NCBI GenBank assembly: GCA_001898405.1
Contig: MKTW01000002.1
Location: 637,714 to 701,713, forward strand
Reading direction: 5' to 3'
Source: Sphingobacteriales bacterium 44-61
Lineage (GTDB): Bacteria > Bacteroidota > Bacteroidia > Chitinophagales > Chitinophagaceae
Length of the DNA stretch: 64,000 nucleotides
The translations under genes were made by a program, and so were the position numbers. Positions within the stretch are counted from its first letter, which is position 1. Each line of letters begins with the position of its first letter. Under the pieces are notes generated by a model, which was not told the DNA's origin, did not search any database, and was given only the letters and a program-made list of their open reading frames with translations. This document shows, piece after piece, positions 28,701-36,621 of the stretch.

Positions 28701-28808
28701 AGATGCATCCAGGAAATCAATACCCGTTCGGAAATGATACTGGCAGAAGCTGATATTCAGTACGACAAGAATGGCATTGCGATTATCCTGCTAATCCCCG
28801 CCAAATAA
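25755..28808 (+). CDS. Two-component-type sensor: double beta-propeller, Y_Y_Y domain, membrane span and degenerate histidine-kinase module
   Basis: This 1017-residue protein starts at TTG; the frame has a stop at 25743 and no ATG before the signal peptide (SWQLHGQ), so TTG is well supported. About 14 propeller strands of the Reg_prop type (GYMWIGTNNGL, NIWIATSNNGV, NLWIGTQSLGL, IVWVGTNGYGV) make two seven-bladed propellers (~25-690). A Y_Y_Y domain follows (~705-790, YKLEGLDKEW), then one membrane span (~797-812). The cytoplasmic part has an H-box-like NNLHKDVTTTL with His829. The ATP-binding region looks broken: the N-box reads FKEGLRMIVQY without Asn, and the DxGxG box reads DATARMD. It may be a pseudokinase. 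No response regulator is co-oriented next to it. Confidence 0.82.
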   Translation: MSHRLYILFLFLFLSWQLHGQDVKQYSFTHYSTSGGLASNETTSAKQDETGYMWIGTNNGLQRFDGSRYITFRRSKNDTTSIPHNYIQQILFDKQKKMWLLTADGKVGIFDTKTFKYREVPVKLRPEVIRVGERCLLEDEEGNLFIVYIHQDFVTLNKERTQFSREYNFIPIPEDTKTVSIEQQPGTSNYWIGRKDGFVVYNTQTRQFSRPGEHTPGNPLIEQFGKIEFPRNLFFDKQGRLWFDSWIGGKPLIFLYDLARKELLLDAYDLNIEDYHETRGYLQQKDGTIWICGLGVFARYMEKEKKFQRVENTYHNEQSITFEIIFDFFEDREDNIWIATSNNGVYRFTPAAQFFTNIPHVNRVNNTPGKGSILSFFRTRKGTLLAGAWSEGLYHYDKDFNLIPLNIKGFSEKQSPWMWSMYPSRDSDFVWMGSQPGVYHINLADRSYKYYNPPALKNRTIRQIAEDRFGNLWIGTQSLGLFKWTAANGKKNFDNGISYFPGFPVAQVLKIFIDKQGIVWVGTNGYGVYAIDPATDKVIAHLGTEEPAERKLLALSSSAITQYDDSTVVIGSGGLLFYNTRQQKLTRTIPLPQSAPGYITAIEKDRQGYVWVSSTSGIFRVNPRNGIFIHFDRIDGIANDKFIEASSYVLPDGRIIFGSDNQIVLFNPEEVKINNPSPDIAITGIKVMNKPLQVDSLLKAGTAELKADENSLTIEFSGLSYNSTYIISYKLEGLDKEWRMADNTNQAIYTYLPAGKYTFLVRSEDAEGNIGKNITRLSIVVRPHFWQTWWFYSMLVLLAIVVLYWIDRERVARLKDLEKVRTEIANNLHKDVTTTLSHINLLGEMAKIKADKDINRSKEYIDQISSKSHNMIIAMDDILWSIDPENDSMEKTLLRMMEFTDALKHRHSAVIELVVDKNIRLLKLDMKVRNEFFLIFKEGLRMIVQYGGGRDTLINIDLFRNKLSLKLQDATARMDAHIDEIERCIQEINTRSEMILAEADIQYDKNGIAIILLIPAK

Positions 28809-28832
28809 TATTCAGCATCTTCACTCCCGGTT

Positions 28833-29612
28833 CTATTTCCCCATCCACCGCTTAAACTCCGTTACCTTCTCCCTGCTCACGATGGACTCTTTCTCCACTG
28901 CAGGACGCAGATGAAGTAAAAGGCGGTTGCCAAAATAATCGTGTATCTGTTCCACACTTTCAACAGATATATAGAAGGAGCGGCTGATACGGAAGTATTT
29001 CCGGGGATCGAGCATTTCTTCCAGTTCATCCATGGTATAATCCACTACGAACTTTTTGTTATCATGGGTTTTAAAGAAGTTGAGGCGGCCATCACTGAAA
29101 AAATAAGCGATCTCATCCGTATCTACCGATACCAGTTTCTGGGCATGCCGGACCAGGAAGCGTTTCCGGTATTCTTTCAGTTGCAGTTTCTCCTGCAGTT
29201 CCTTCACCAGGCTTTCGATATTCATATCAGCTTTAGAGCCGGATTGCTTGTACATGCTTTTCAACTGGTGCATTTTCTCAAGGGCGGATTCCAGATCTTC
29301 TTTCTGAATGGGTTTTAACAGGTAGTCCACGCTGTTTACTTTAAAAGCTTTCAGCGCATACTCGTCATATGAGGTAGTAAAGATCACCGGGCATTTGATA
29401 GACACGCGGTTGAAGATCTCAAAGCTTTGCCCGTCAGACAATTCAATGTCCATCAGGATAAGGTCCGGCAGCGGGTTGCTATTGATCCATTTCACTGTGG
29501 CCATAATGCTATCTGCCACGCCTACCACTTCCGCATCGGGATCAACAGCCGCCAGTGTCTTGATCAGTTTTTTAACGGCCAGTTCTTCGTCCTCTACAAT
29601 TAAAACTTTCAT
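28833..29612 (-). CDS. LytTR-family response regulator
   Basis: This 259-residue protein has a receiver domain (1-~120) with the acidic EDEE, phospho-acceptor Asp in LILMDIELSDG, the Thr of FTTSYDEYA and the Lys in DYLLKPI. A linker follows, then a LytTR DNA-binding domain (~155-259; FLVRHAQKLVSVDTDEIAYF, FRISRSFYISVESV). It should be phosphorylated by the two sensor kinases encoded just upstream and then bind DNA to control genes. It is 34 bases after the second kinase gene, on the same strand. It converges with the propeller sensor, with 24 bases between. Confidence 0.9.
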   Translation of the reverse strand: MKVLIVEDEELAVKKLIKTLAAVDPDAEVVGVADSIMATVKWINSNPLPDLILMDIELSDGQSFEIFNRVSIKCPVIFTTSYDEYALKAFKVNSVDYLLKPIQKEDLESALEKMHQLKSMYKQSGSKADMNIESLVKELQEKLQLKEYRKRFLVRHAQKLVSVDTDEIAYFFSDGRLNFFKTHDNKKFVVDYTMDELEEMLDPRKYFRISRSFYISVESVEQIHDYFGNRLLLHLRPAVEKESIVSREKVTEFKRWMGK

Positions 29613-29646
29613 TCGTTGCTTTTTATTTATACGGAATGATACGATG

Positions 29647-30750
29647 CTAATTTAGGGGATTTGAATTCATCTTATCCTTATTTGTCTGCAGGTTTATCCA
29701 TTTATTGTCCATACCATTATTCCAGATAAGCGGCAGCACCACGGTAAAGTTCTTGCTGTCTTCCATCACCTCGAATCCCTTTTGCTTTAAGAGTTCATAT
29801 TTAGCTTTGATATTTTCCAATCCTATCCGGTTGGACACCCCTTTTACTGTTCTTCGTTGCAGGTTATTATTGATCACCAGCCGGTTTCCGGCCGTTGTAA
29901 AAATCTCTATGGTCAGCGGAATGTTTTTTGACAGTACATTATGCTTAACTGCATTTTCCACCAGCAGTTGAAGGCTGAGCGAGGGAACGAGATAGTTATC
30001 ATAACGCTTATCCGTTTCAATCTGAAATTGCACAGCTTCGCCGTGCCGGGTCTTCAGCAAACCAAAATAGGAACGGATAAAACGAAGTTCATTCTGTAAA
30101 GTAGACAAGCCTGTTTCATTGTTCCGCAATAAATAGCGGTACACTTTACTCAGTTCATCAAGAAAGGCTTCGGCCTTCACCGCATCTTCTGCAATCAATG
30201 ATGAAAGCGTGTTGAAGCAATTGAAAAGAAAATGCGGGTTCACCTGGCTTTTTAATACTTCAAATTCCTGTTGCAGCGACATCTGCTTGAGGATTTCCTT
30301 TTCTGCCAGGCTTTCCCTGTTCTTCTCCATTATATAGATCGCCTCCCACAGTGTAAGGAAGATGAGATTGACAGCAAATCCTGCCAATACGCATTTCTCC
30401 AGGTCCCCCTGCCCTATTTTATAATCCAGGACATGGAATACTTCGTAAATGAATACAATGAGTACGGCAGCCGGCGTCATCACCAGGAACACCACCAGGC
30501 ATTTCATTAAAATGCGCCCGGCACTCTGGCTGATCTCAGGATATTTCCGTTCAGCCCATTGGCCGTTCAGCACATGAAAATACCAGCCTGCCAATCCGAT
30601 GAGCCAGATAAGTGGGAAAGAGATCAACCATATTTTCGGGTCATGAAAAAGCCGGTCACCAAAAAGGATATGATTTATTCCCAGGTCAATCAGGGGCATT
30701 GCCGCCAGGAAAGAGTACCATTGCACTTTTGTAGCTTTTACCCACTTCAT
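29647..30750 (-). CDS. LytS/YpdA-type sensor histidine kinase
   Basis: This 367-residue protein has about four membrane spans (~15-145), then a His_kinase domain with SQVNPHFLFNCFNTL (phospho-His in NPHFLFN). The ATP-binding part follows, with an intact N-box VENAVKHN and a G-box IGLENIKAKYELL. It should sense an envelope or membrane signal and phosphorylate the LytTR regulator downstream. Its start overlaps the stop of the first kinase gene by four bases (ATGA), so the two kinases are made in coupled fashion. Confidence 0.88.
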   Translation of the reverse strand: MKWVKATKVQWYSFLAAMPLIDLGINHILFGDRLFHDPKIWLISFPLIWLIGLAGWYFHVLNGQWAERKYPEISQSAGRILMKCLVVFLVMTPAAVLIVFIYEVFHVLDYKIGQGDLEKCVLAGFAVNLIFLTLWEAIYIMEKNRESLAEKEILKQMSLQQEFEVLKSQVNPHFLFNCFNTLSSLIAEDAVKAEAFLDELSKVYRYLLRNNETGLSTLQNELRFIRSYFGLLKTRHGEAVQFQIETDKRYDNYLVPSLSLQLLVENAVKHNVLSKNIPLTIEIFTTAGNRLVINNNLQRRTVKGVSNRIGLENIKAKYELLKQKGFEVMEDSKNFTVVLPLIWNNGMDNKWINLQTNKDKMNSNPLN

Positions 30751-31805
30751 ACCATTACCTCCTCTGTTTGCCGGATCAGCGGCAAGCGGATACGCCGCAC
30801 CGTTGCTTCTTCTTCAATTTTTACCGGCGGTTGATTCATCAGCTGGTAGCGTTTTACCAGGTTATCCAACCCTGCTTCGTATTCCACGATTTCCGTCATC
30901 ACTTTCCGCTGCACATTATTTGTGATAATGATCGCCTCGCCATCATCAGATGCAAGCCTGATCACCAAAGGGCTGTCTTTTGCTGTTTTATTCTGGAAAA
31001 GCGCATTCTCGATGATCACCTGCAGGCTCAGCGGCGGCACCAGTTTTTCCTTGTCCCCTTCATTTATATCCACCTGCAATTCCACTGCTTCATTATAACG
31101 GGCTTTAAGCAGGGAGAAATAGGACCGGATGAATTGTAATTCCACAGCAAGTTGTACCAATTGTGTTTCTTCGTTGCGGAGCATATAACGGTAAACACGG
31201 CTCATCTCATCCAGGAACTTTTCAGCCCTGACTGTATCTTCCTGTATAAGCCCGGAAAGGGAATTGAGACTGTTGAAAAGGAAGTGAGGGTTTACCTGGC
31301 TTTTCAATCCCATCAGCTGGCTTTGTTTATACGCCATTTTCAGGTTTTCCGTTTCATTCAGCTCATTCTTCCATCTTTCAAAACTGAAAATGCCTTCGTT
31401 GAGGAAGGCAAAAAAGATATTGACGATACCTACAACAAGATAGGCCCAGGTGAATTTATTTTCATAATTCTTATCCTGCAGTAAGCCGGTGCCAACATAG
31501 ATACTGAACAAGCCAAGAATAACGAGCGCTGACATGAGCAGGAAGAAAAAGATCAGCAACATGGTGCGTTTAAAAAAATCCGAATCGCGGGGGAAGCGCT
31601 GCCGGAAGCTTTTACCGATGGCCCTGTATAAAAGAAAAGTGATGCCGATAATTGAAAAGGTGATCAGCGTGCCGGCAACCGTGATAAACGGATCTGAAAA
31701 ATAGGCATTCTCAAAGATGATAAAATTGATAATGAGGGATAAAGGCAGAACGGCCCATAAGAGCATAAACAGATCATTACGGCTATATCGGGGTAACTTC
31801 AGCAT
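30747..31805 (-). CDS. LytS/YpdA-type sensor histidine kinase, partner copy
   Basis: This 352-residue protein has the same plan as its neighbour: about four membrane spans (~10-145) and SQVNPHFLFNSLNSL around the phospho-His. The ATP-binding part is less standard: the N-box is IENALFQNK (the usual His-Gly/Asn is replaced) and the G-box reads AGLDNLVKRYQLM. It may be a weaker kinase, or act as a hetero-dimer with the second copy. It is the first gene of the three-gene operon kinase-kinase-LytTR. Confidence 0.85.
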   Translation of the reverse strand: MLKLPRYSRNDLFMLLWAVLPLSLIINFIIFENAYFSDPFITVAGTLITFSIIGITFLLYRAIGKSFRQRFPRDSDFFKRTMLLIFFFLLMSALVILGLFSIYVGTGLLQDKNYENKFTWAYLVVGIVNIFFAFLNEGIFSFERWKNELNETENLKMAYKQSQLMGLKSQVNPHFLFNSLNSLSGLIQEDTVRAEKFLDEMSRVYRYMLRNEETQLVQLAVELQFIRSYFSLLKARYNEAVELQVDINEGDKEKLVPPLSLQVIIENALFQNKTAKDSPLVIRLASDDGEAIIITNNVQRKVMTEIVEYEAGLDNLVKRYQLMNQPPVKIEEEATVRRIRLPLIRQTEEVMV

Positions 31806-32108
31806 GTGATATACACAAAATACCGTCTTTTAATGCTTATTAAGAACAACTGCCTACTGATTGGGGGTTTACTGGTATGAATTGGGGAAAACAGTGCTTG
31901 AATTGTTAAACAGAAAATAAGGGGTTAAGACACTGGGAATCAGAGATTTTCCAAGCGCTATTTAAGGCTGTTCGGCAAGAAGGGATCGCCCCCGCTCCCT
32001 CCTGCAATTCATCTTCATATTTACTCATATCATCCACACCTTGCTTGATAAGGGAAAACACTGCATCTACTTTTACGTCCATTAAACCATGATCTTAAAC
32101 TTTATTTT
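31806..32108. other. Intergenic region between divergent genes
   Basis: These 303 bases lie between the first LytS-type kinase (minus) and the unknown exported protein (plus). They should hold promoters for both, but I see no exact TTTG/TAnnTTTG pair; TACTTTTA shortly before the plus-strand gene is the nearest. The only other structure is a small minus-strand frame at 31906-32082. Confidence 0.5.
31906..32082 (-). CDS. Possible small protein of unknown function
   Basis: A minus-strand frame of 58 codons starts with ATG and reads MDVKVDAVFSLIKQGVDDM..., acidic and soluble, with two Cys. It sits in the promoter region between two divergent genes, which argues against it. The composition (alternating hydrophobic and charged residues in the first 25) is protein-like. 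I recognise no family. It could be chance. Confidence 0.25.
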   Translation of the reverse strand: MDVKVDAVFSLIKQGVDDMSKYEDELQEGAGAIPSCRTALNSAWKISDSQCLNPLFSV

Positions 32109-32945
32109 ATGAAACGAACACGTACATACCTGCCATTATGGACACTGGTAATTTTATTAAGCGCCGGTTTCCTTTTTTCTTCTTACAGATCGCGCCAGGC
32201 AGCAGACGATATCTGGAAAGCACTGGGCATTTCCCAGCAAGCCGGAACAGACGGCATCAAAAGCAGTTTCCTGAACGGCTATCTTTATTATTATGGCGCC
32301 AGGAACGCAAAGAATATTGCGTTGAACGACCGTAAAGCCATTGCACAGGACCTGCTGGCATACACTAAGCAATACATCAGCAGCCCTGCTTTCAAAAAAC
32401 AATATGAAGATCTGCGCAAAAGCTCTCAACCGCAACAACCGGCAGCCATAAAACTGCGTACGATTGAAGAGATACAAAAAGAGGAGGTGACTAAAACGGA
32501 AAAAAGCATTAAGGATATGGAAAAGACAATGAAGGAAGTGTCTGCCGATATTGCCAAATCTCTGCAACCTGTACTTGAAATGCAAAAGCAAAACCTGAAA
32601 GACTATAAAAACCCAAAGAACACCATGTTTGCGTCTATTCAGCAAAGTGAAAAATATCAACAGGAAGATGAGCAAAGACGTTACGAGGAAAACATGGAAT
32701 TATGGAAAAAGAATTATCCCGAAAGCATCAACCAGTTCATTGCCGGCAAACTGCAAAAGATGCTGGATGCAACCAAAGGGATTGATTATAATGCAGCCCT
32801 GGTAGAGAAATATAACAAGAAAAGATTTGTGAATCCTGCATATGAAGCAAAGAACACAGAATGGAAACAAGGATTCCGTGCAGGAAAGGAAGTAACAGAA
32901 ACGGCAAGGGCGTTTGCGCAGCAGTGGCTGGGGGAGTTGAAATGA
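32109..32945 (+). CDS. Exported or membrane-anchored protein of unknown function
   Basis: This 278-residue protein has an N-terminal signal or anchor (~8-26). The rest is hydrophilic and mostly helical, with a Lys/Glu-rich coiled-coil-like segment around residues 115-165 (EEIQKEEVTKTEKSIKDMEK) and an aromatic-rich C-terminal third. There are no Cys or enzyme motifs. I do not recognise a family. It lies in its own unit; the NhaA gene begins 88 bases later on the same strand. Confidence 0.6.
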   Translation: MKRTRTYLPLWTLVILLSAGFLFSSYRSRQAADDIWKALGISQQAGTDGIKSSFLNGYLYYYGARNAKNIALNDRKAIAQDLLAYTKQYISSPAFKKQYEDLRKSSQPQQPAAIKLRTIEEIQKEEVTKTEKSIKDMEKTMKEVSADIAKSLQPVLEMQKQNLKDYKNPKNTMFASIQQSEKYQQEDEQRRYEENMELWKKNYPESINQFIAGKLQKMLDATKGIDYNAALVEKYNKKRFVNPAYEAKNTEWKQGFRAGKEVTETARAFAQQWLGELK

Positions 32946-33033
32946 GTCGGTAGCCTGGAGTCCCCCTCCTGCTGTGTTATCTCTGATCCGGCTTAATGGC
33001 CTGCAACCAATTCGATTATGTTTATCTTTGAGT

Positions 33034-34185
33034 ATGCCACTTCGCAGACTCAAAAAACCAATTCAGCTTTTTACGCAAGACAGTCGTTCGGTAGGGATCT
33101 TGTTGTTGGCTTGTACGGCGATTTCATTGTTGATAGCCAATTTGCCGCAGGGCATCGGGTATGTCAATTTCTGGAATAGGGAGATCGAATGGCTTCATAC
33201 ATTCCATCTTCCGCATAGCCCGCTTCATTTAGTGAATGATGGATTGATGGCCGTGTTCTTTTTCCTGGCAGGAATGGAGATAAGGCAGGAAATGCAGGAA
33301 GGTGAATTGTCTACCCTGAACAAAGCAGCTTTACCTGTGGCCGCCGCGGTAGGCGGAATGATAGTGCCTGCCATATTGTATATACTTTTCAATAAAGGCA
33401 CCGAGTATTCAGGCGGCTGGGCAATACCAGCTTCCACAGACATTGCTTTTTCATTAGGCGTGGCATCGCTGCTGGGCAAGCGGGTGCCTGTGACCCTGAA
33501 AATATTCCTTACAGCCCTTGCGATCATTGATGACCTCGGTGCTATTATTATCATCGCATTGTTTTATGGCGAGCCGGTGAAGGCCTTTTATCTTTTGGGG
33601 GCTGTAGCTATCATTCTTATCCTGCATTTGCTGAACAGGCAAAAAGTAAAATTCAGCATACTGCATATTTTGTTTGGATTGCTGTTGTGGTATGCAATAT
33701 TCAATTCAGGTATCCACGCAACAGTAGCAGGTGTCATCTTTGCATTGCTGATCCCGCGGCGACTGCTGGGGCATATCCGGCATCAACTGCATCACCCCGT
33801 TAATTTTATTATCATTCCCGTTTTCGCGCTTGCCAACACAGCGATCATCTTTCCCGAAAATGCAGGGACTGCATTGACCAGCAGTTTATCCTGGGGTATT
33901 ATCCTGGGATTGGTGCTTGGCAAGCCTATTGGAATTTTCCTGGCTTCTTACCTGCTGGTGCAAAAGAAAAAAGCCGAGTTGCCGGAAGGGGTTTCCTGGA
34001 TGCAGCTTACAGGGGCAGGTTTCCTGGCTGGTATCGGCTTTACCATGTCCATTTTTATTGCGATGCTGGCTTTTTCACAGCCGGCTGTACAGGATATAGC
34101 CAAGGTAGCGGTGCTGGTGGCGTCGTTGGTGGCAATAATTTGTTCGATTATCTGGTTGCGGTTGATGGGGAGAAAAGGGAAATAA
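33034..34185 (+). CDS. nhaA: Na+/H+ antiporter NhaA
   Basis: This inner-membrane antiporter exports Na+ in exchange for protons. The sequence shows the ion-binding pair Asp-Asp in ALAIIDDLGAI, the earlier Asp in IPASTDIAFSLG, about 12 membrane spans and the TGAGFLAGIGFTMSIFI stretch of the last helices. I chose the ATG at 33034 (MPLRRLKKP), giving 383 residues, close to the family's ~390. An in-frame start at 32974 would add 20 residues that do not resemble NhaA N-termini. Confidence 0.9.
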   Translation: MPLRRLKKPIQLFTQDSRSVGILLLACTAISLLIANLPQGIGYVNFWNREIEWLHTFHLPHSPLHLVNDGLMAVFFFLAGMEIRQEMQEGELSTLNKAALPVAAAVGGMIVPAILYILFNKGTEYSGGWAIPASTDIAFSLGVASLLGKRVPVTLKIFLTALAIIDDLGAIIIIALFYGEPVKAFYLLGAVAIILILHLLNRQKVKFSILHILFGLLLWYAIFNSGIHATVAGVIFALLIPRRLLGHIRHQLHHPVNFIIIPVFALANTAIIFPENAGTALTSSLSWGIILGLVLGKPIGIFLASYLLVQKKKAELPEGVSWMQLTGAGFLAGIGFTMSIFIAMLAFSQPAVQDIAKVAVLVASLVAIICSIIWLRLMGRKGK

Positions 34186-34291
34186 TATAGGGAAGGTATG
34201 CTGTTTACAAACAGAACATATTAAAGCGATTATGTGTATAAGTGATCGGGGCAGTCAGTCAAAAATTATCCGATAATTTGTTTGTATTTTT

Positions 34292-34323
34292 TTTGGTGCG
34301 AAACTTCAGGAACTGTATTTTTG
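34292..34323 (+). promoter_or_regulatory. Promoter of tRNA-Lys
   Basis: TTTG (34292-34295), a 20-base spacer and TATTTTTG (34316-34323) match the Bacteroidota primary-sigma consensus TTTG-N17-23-TAnnTTTG at every fixed base. The tRNA begins 36 bases past the -7 box. Confidence 0.75.
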
Positions 34324-34358
34324 CACCCCGTTCAGATAAAGCATCTGGACGTCAGGTT

Positions 34359-34431
34359 GATCTCGTAGCTCAGTTGGTAGAGCACATCACTTTTAATGAT
34401 GGGGCCCTGGGTTCGAGTCCCAGCGGGATCA
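34359..34431 (+). tRNA. tRNA-Lys (anticodon TTT)
   Basis: This 73-base gene folds into a full cloverleaf. The acceptor stem GATCTCG pairs with CGGGATC (one G-T pair) and a final A follows; CCA is not encoded. The anticodon stem is CATCA/TGATG with loop CTTTTAA, giving anticodon TTT at 34392-34394. The T arm contains GGTTCGAGTCC. It marks the start of the island-like region: content changes immediately downstream. Confidence 0.95.
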
Positions 34432-34444
34432 CTTAGAAGGAATT

Positions 34445-34476
34445 AGGTCGCTGATTTTCAGTGACCTTTTCTTTTT
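34445..34476 (+). terminator. Terminator of tRNA-Lys
   Basis: The stem AGGTCGCTGA (34445-34454) pairs with TCAGTGACCT (34458-34467), one G-T pair, followed by TTTTCTTTTT. It begins 14 bases after the tRNA. Confidence 0.8.
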
Positions 34477-34497
34477 ACTCTATAATTTACTCTATAA
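34474..34497 (+). repeat. Two perfect tandem copies of TTTACTCTATAA
   Basis: The 12-base unit occupies 34474-34485 and 34486-34497 without a gap; a partial third copy (TTTACTCTGTTT) lies ~40 bases later. Short direct repeats beside a tRNA can be arm-type sites for a tyrosine recombinase. That role is inferred from the position and from the mobile-element genes downstream. The repeat overlaps the end of the terminator T tract. Confidence 0.6.
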
Positions 34498-34723
34498 AGA
34501 ACTGTTTTATCTCCGATAGTTTACTTGTCTTTACTCTGTTTGAACTATCCTTACAAAGATACTTACATTTTCCTTCTTGTATCCTTCTCATAATGCCGGG
34601 CTGACCATTAGAATTAGCATAATGGATATTCAACTTTTTCTTCTACCCCTCCTGCAAATTAGTATAAGCTATCTTCCGCTATCATGCCCTAAAATGATGT
34701 ATCTTGCTACAAAATGAATTGTG

Positions 34724-35449
34724 ATGAAAGATACAGTGAAAAAGATGCAATCCTTTGTAACATTTGAGCTTCCCCTCCATCGGGATTATATTACTCAACA
34801 GTTCTCCACTACCCAAGAACAATTTCAAAATGTAGTACCGGGATGGAGTACGAGCGCCACCCGCCAGAAAATGATCGCACGGTATTGGTTTACGTATGTG
34901 CCCGGGCATTTTGCCCTTTTGTTGGGAATACCTTTTCTGCTTACCATGCTTTTCTTCCGGGACTTTCAATTAAATTATTTAGCAAGTTTATTCCTTGCAG
35001 GGGGACTTTCATTTATAGTAATGTACCTGTTCCAATACCGGCCCTGTTTCGGGAATACTTTCCTGCCGCAACTGGAAACGGTTAAAGAAACCTTTGAAAA
35101 GAAAAGCATGGAGCAACTGGAAAAATGCCGCAAAGCGCAACTATCCAATCCGGCGCTTTGCTTGATATATTATGTTTTTGATCAGGTAACTGAAATGAAG
35201 GCCCTTCAACCAAATGACCAATTTGCGGGTATATTAATGAAACTGTATGGCGTTGATCGGGGCAGTATTAAGAACAATCTGGAATTGTTATTTGGCAACG
35301 GAGCTAAACGACGAAATCTCACAGACCGGAAACGGACAGAAATTCAGAATCGATTTGCTGAAGCCTATAAATTTTTTGAAGAACTTAATTATCCGCAGGG
35401 AAGTAATTTGTTAGAGAAATTGGAGATTAAACTACTTCCAAGAGAATAG
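34724..35449 (+). CDS. Membrane protein of unknown function in the mobile-element region
   Basis: This ~241-residue protein has two adjacent membrane spans (~65-85 and ~88-105) between a soluble N-terminal part and a ~130-residue C-terminal soluble part that ends in a basic, helical region (KRRNLTDRKRTEIQNRF). ATG at 34724 is preferred over GTG at 34721. No family is recognised. It is the first gene after the tRNA and precedes the excisionase-like genes, so it probably belongs to the integrated element. Confidence 0.6.
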   Translation: MKDTVKKMQSFVTFELPLHRDYITQQFSTTQEQFQNVVPGWSTSATRQKMIARYWFTYVPGHFALLLGIPFLLTMLFFRDFQLNYLASLFLAGGLSFIVMYLFQYRPCFGNTFLPQLETVKETFEKKSMEQLEKCRKAQLSNPALCLIYYVFDQVTEMKALQPNDQFAGILMKLYGVDRGSIKNNLELLFGNGAKRRNLTDRKRTEIQNRFAEAYKFFEELNYPQGSNLLEKLEIKLLPRE

Positions 35450-35593
35450 AATCTTTTAAGGCGGGGCGGAAATAAATTGCATTTTCGTGCTTTTTTGTAC
35501 CAAATCGGGCATAAATCGTCCCAATTGGGACAGTGAGTTATTGCCAGGTAATAATTTTACCGGCAAATTATTTACTCACTTTAACCCAATCCG

Positions 35594-35965
35594 ATGAAAA
35601 CAGAAAATACCATTTACCCCGCAACCCCCATGCTGTTTCCTATTTCTCCAGATCAGTTTTGGCAAACCATGCGACAGGTAATAAGGGAAGAGATTAGCCA
35701 ACTAACCAGGAAAAACTCCCCAGATACCAGCTATCAGACACCCGGGCTACAAGAAAAGCCGCTATACAAGATGGCTGAATTATGCAGTCTGTTGCAAATT
35801 TCCAAACCCACTATTTATGAATGGATCAGGCACGGAAAACTTAAACCCTACAAAATACGGTCCCGGGTTTATTTTCTTTGGCAGGATGTGCAACAATTGA
35901 TTGTTCCCGAGCAAACCGTTCCATCTATCCCCGTATCGTTGGTCGAAAAAGGTAAGGCTGCCTAA
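35594..35965 (+). CDS. Excisionase-like HTH protein, copy 1
   Basis: This 123-residue protein has a variable N-terminal part with a MLFPISPDQFWQTMRQVIREEI segment, then a MerR/excisionase-type winged helix (HTH_17, ~57-105): YKMAELCSLLQISKPTIYEWI followed by the wing GKLKPYKIRSRVYFLW. Such proteins assist excision of integrated elements or control their genes. A close paralogue lies at 36818-37156, with the same N-terminal segment and HTH; a different gene separates the two. Its stop codon sits within a terminator hairpin. Confidence 0.82.
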   Translation: MKTENTIYPATPMLFPISPDQFWQTMRQVIREEISQLTRKNSPDTSYQTPGLQEKPLYKMAELCSLLQISKPTIYEWIRHGKLKPYKIRSRVYFLWQDVQQLIVPEQTVPSIPVSLVEKGKAA

Positions 35966-35979
35966 CAAAGCCTTTTTTT
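35954..35979 (+). terminator. Terminator after excisionase-like gene 1
   Basis: AAGGCT (35954-35959) pairs with AGCCTT (35969-35974), followed by a run of T to 35979. The stop codon of the gene is in the loop. A second weaker hairpin (AACCGG at 35986-35991 with CCGGTT at 35998-36003, then T-rich) follows. Confidence 0.65.
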
Positions 35980-36123
35980 AAGTATAACCGGTGAAAACCG
36001 GTTTATTTTTTCTTTCGCCCGCATAATTTGCTAAGAAAGGCCATAGCGGTGAATTAGAACCGGCGCATACTCTGATTAGACGGCAATTAGATTTCATTAA
36101 GAATACCATGTAAAACCTATCCA

Positions 36124-36621
36124 ATGATGAACGCAAAAAACAATCAGTCCGACAATTCAACTAATGGGGAGAATATTCTCCCTGAGCAAATAGCTGCCAT
36201 ATTAAAGCAAAAAGACCGGGAAATTGCCATCAGGGATGATTTATTAAAGGAGTTATATACCGAAGTGCGTCATTTACGCAGCCAGTTACATGAATTGCAA
36301 GAAACCTTAAAAAGTGATCCTAACATACAGGGCTACCGGCGGGCAAGTTCTTGGGTAAGTAAAATCGTATTTATGCTTCGGCAGGAAAACCGGCCACTAC
36401 GATCTTCGGAACTGATTACTCTATTAGAAAGAAAGGAGCCTTATTTAGCCACCCATCCGAATAAAGTTCAATATTTTTCAGCCTTTCTCACCCAGGCTGT
36501 GCGGTATAAAAGGATCAGTCCCTATAAATTAAAAGGTGTGCGGGGTTATTATTATCTTCTGCCGGAATGGATGGAGGCTGAAGATAAAATTAAGGAAAGC
36601 TACAAGGGCCTAATGTTATAA
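36124..36621 (+). CDS. Coiled-coil and winged-helix-like protein of unknown function
   Basis: This 165-residue protein has an Asn/Ser-rich start, a coiled coil (~22-66; ILKQKDREIAIRDDLLKELY), and a C-terminal region (~75-155) that looks like a winged helix: FMLRQENRPLRSSELITLLE and later GVRGYYYLLPEW as the wing. It resembles the HARE-HTH type of small DNA-binding domain, by eye only. It is placed between the two excisionase-like paralogues, so the three may form one regulatory module. Two adjacent ATGs (36124, 36127) are equally possible starts. Confidence 0.55.
   Translation: MMNAKNNQSDNSTNGENILPEQIAAILKQKDREIAIRDDLLKELYTEVRHLRSQLHELQETLKSDPNIQGYRRASSWVSKIVFMLRQENRPLRSSELITLLERKEPYLATHPNKVQYFSAFLTQAVRYKRISPYKLKGVRGYYYLLPEWMEAEDKIKESYKGLML

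Noticed and set aside
32974..33033. N-terminal extension of NhaA by 20 residues
   Set aside because: The extra residues are unlike NhaA N-termini, and the start at 33034 gives the normal family length.
34411..34431. Second copy of the tRNA-Lys 3' end as the other attachment site
   Set aside because: Reading through the window to 64000 I did not find the T-arm sequence again; it may lie outside.
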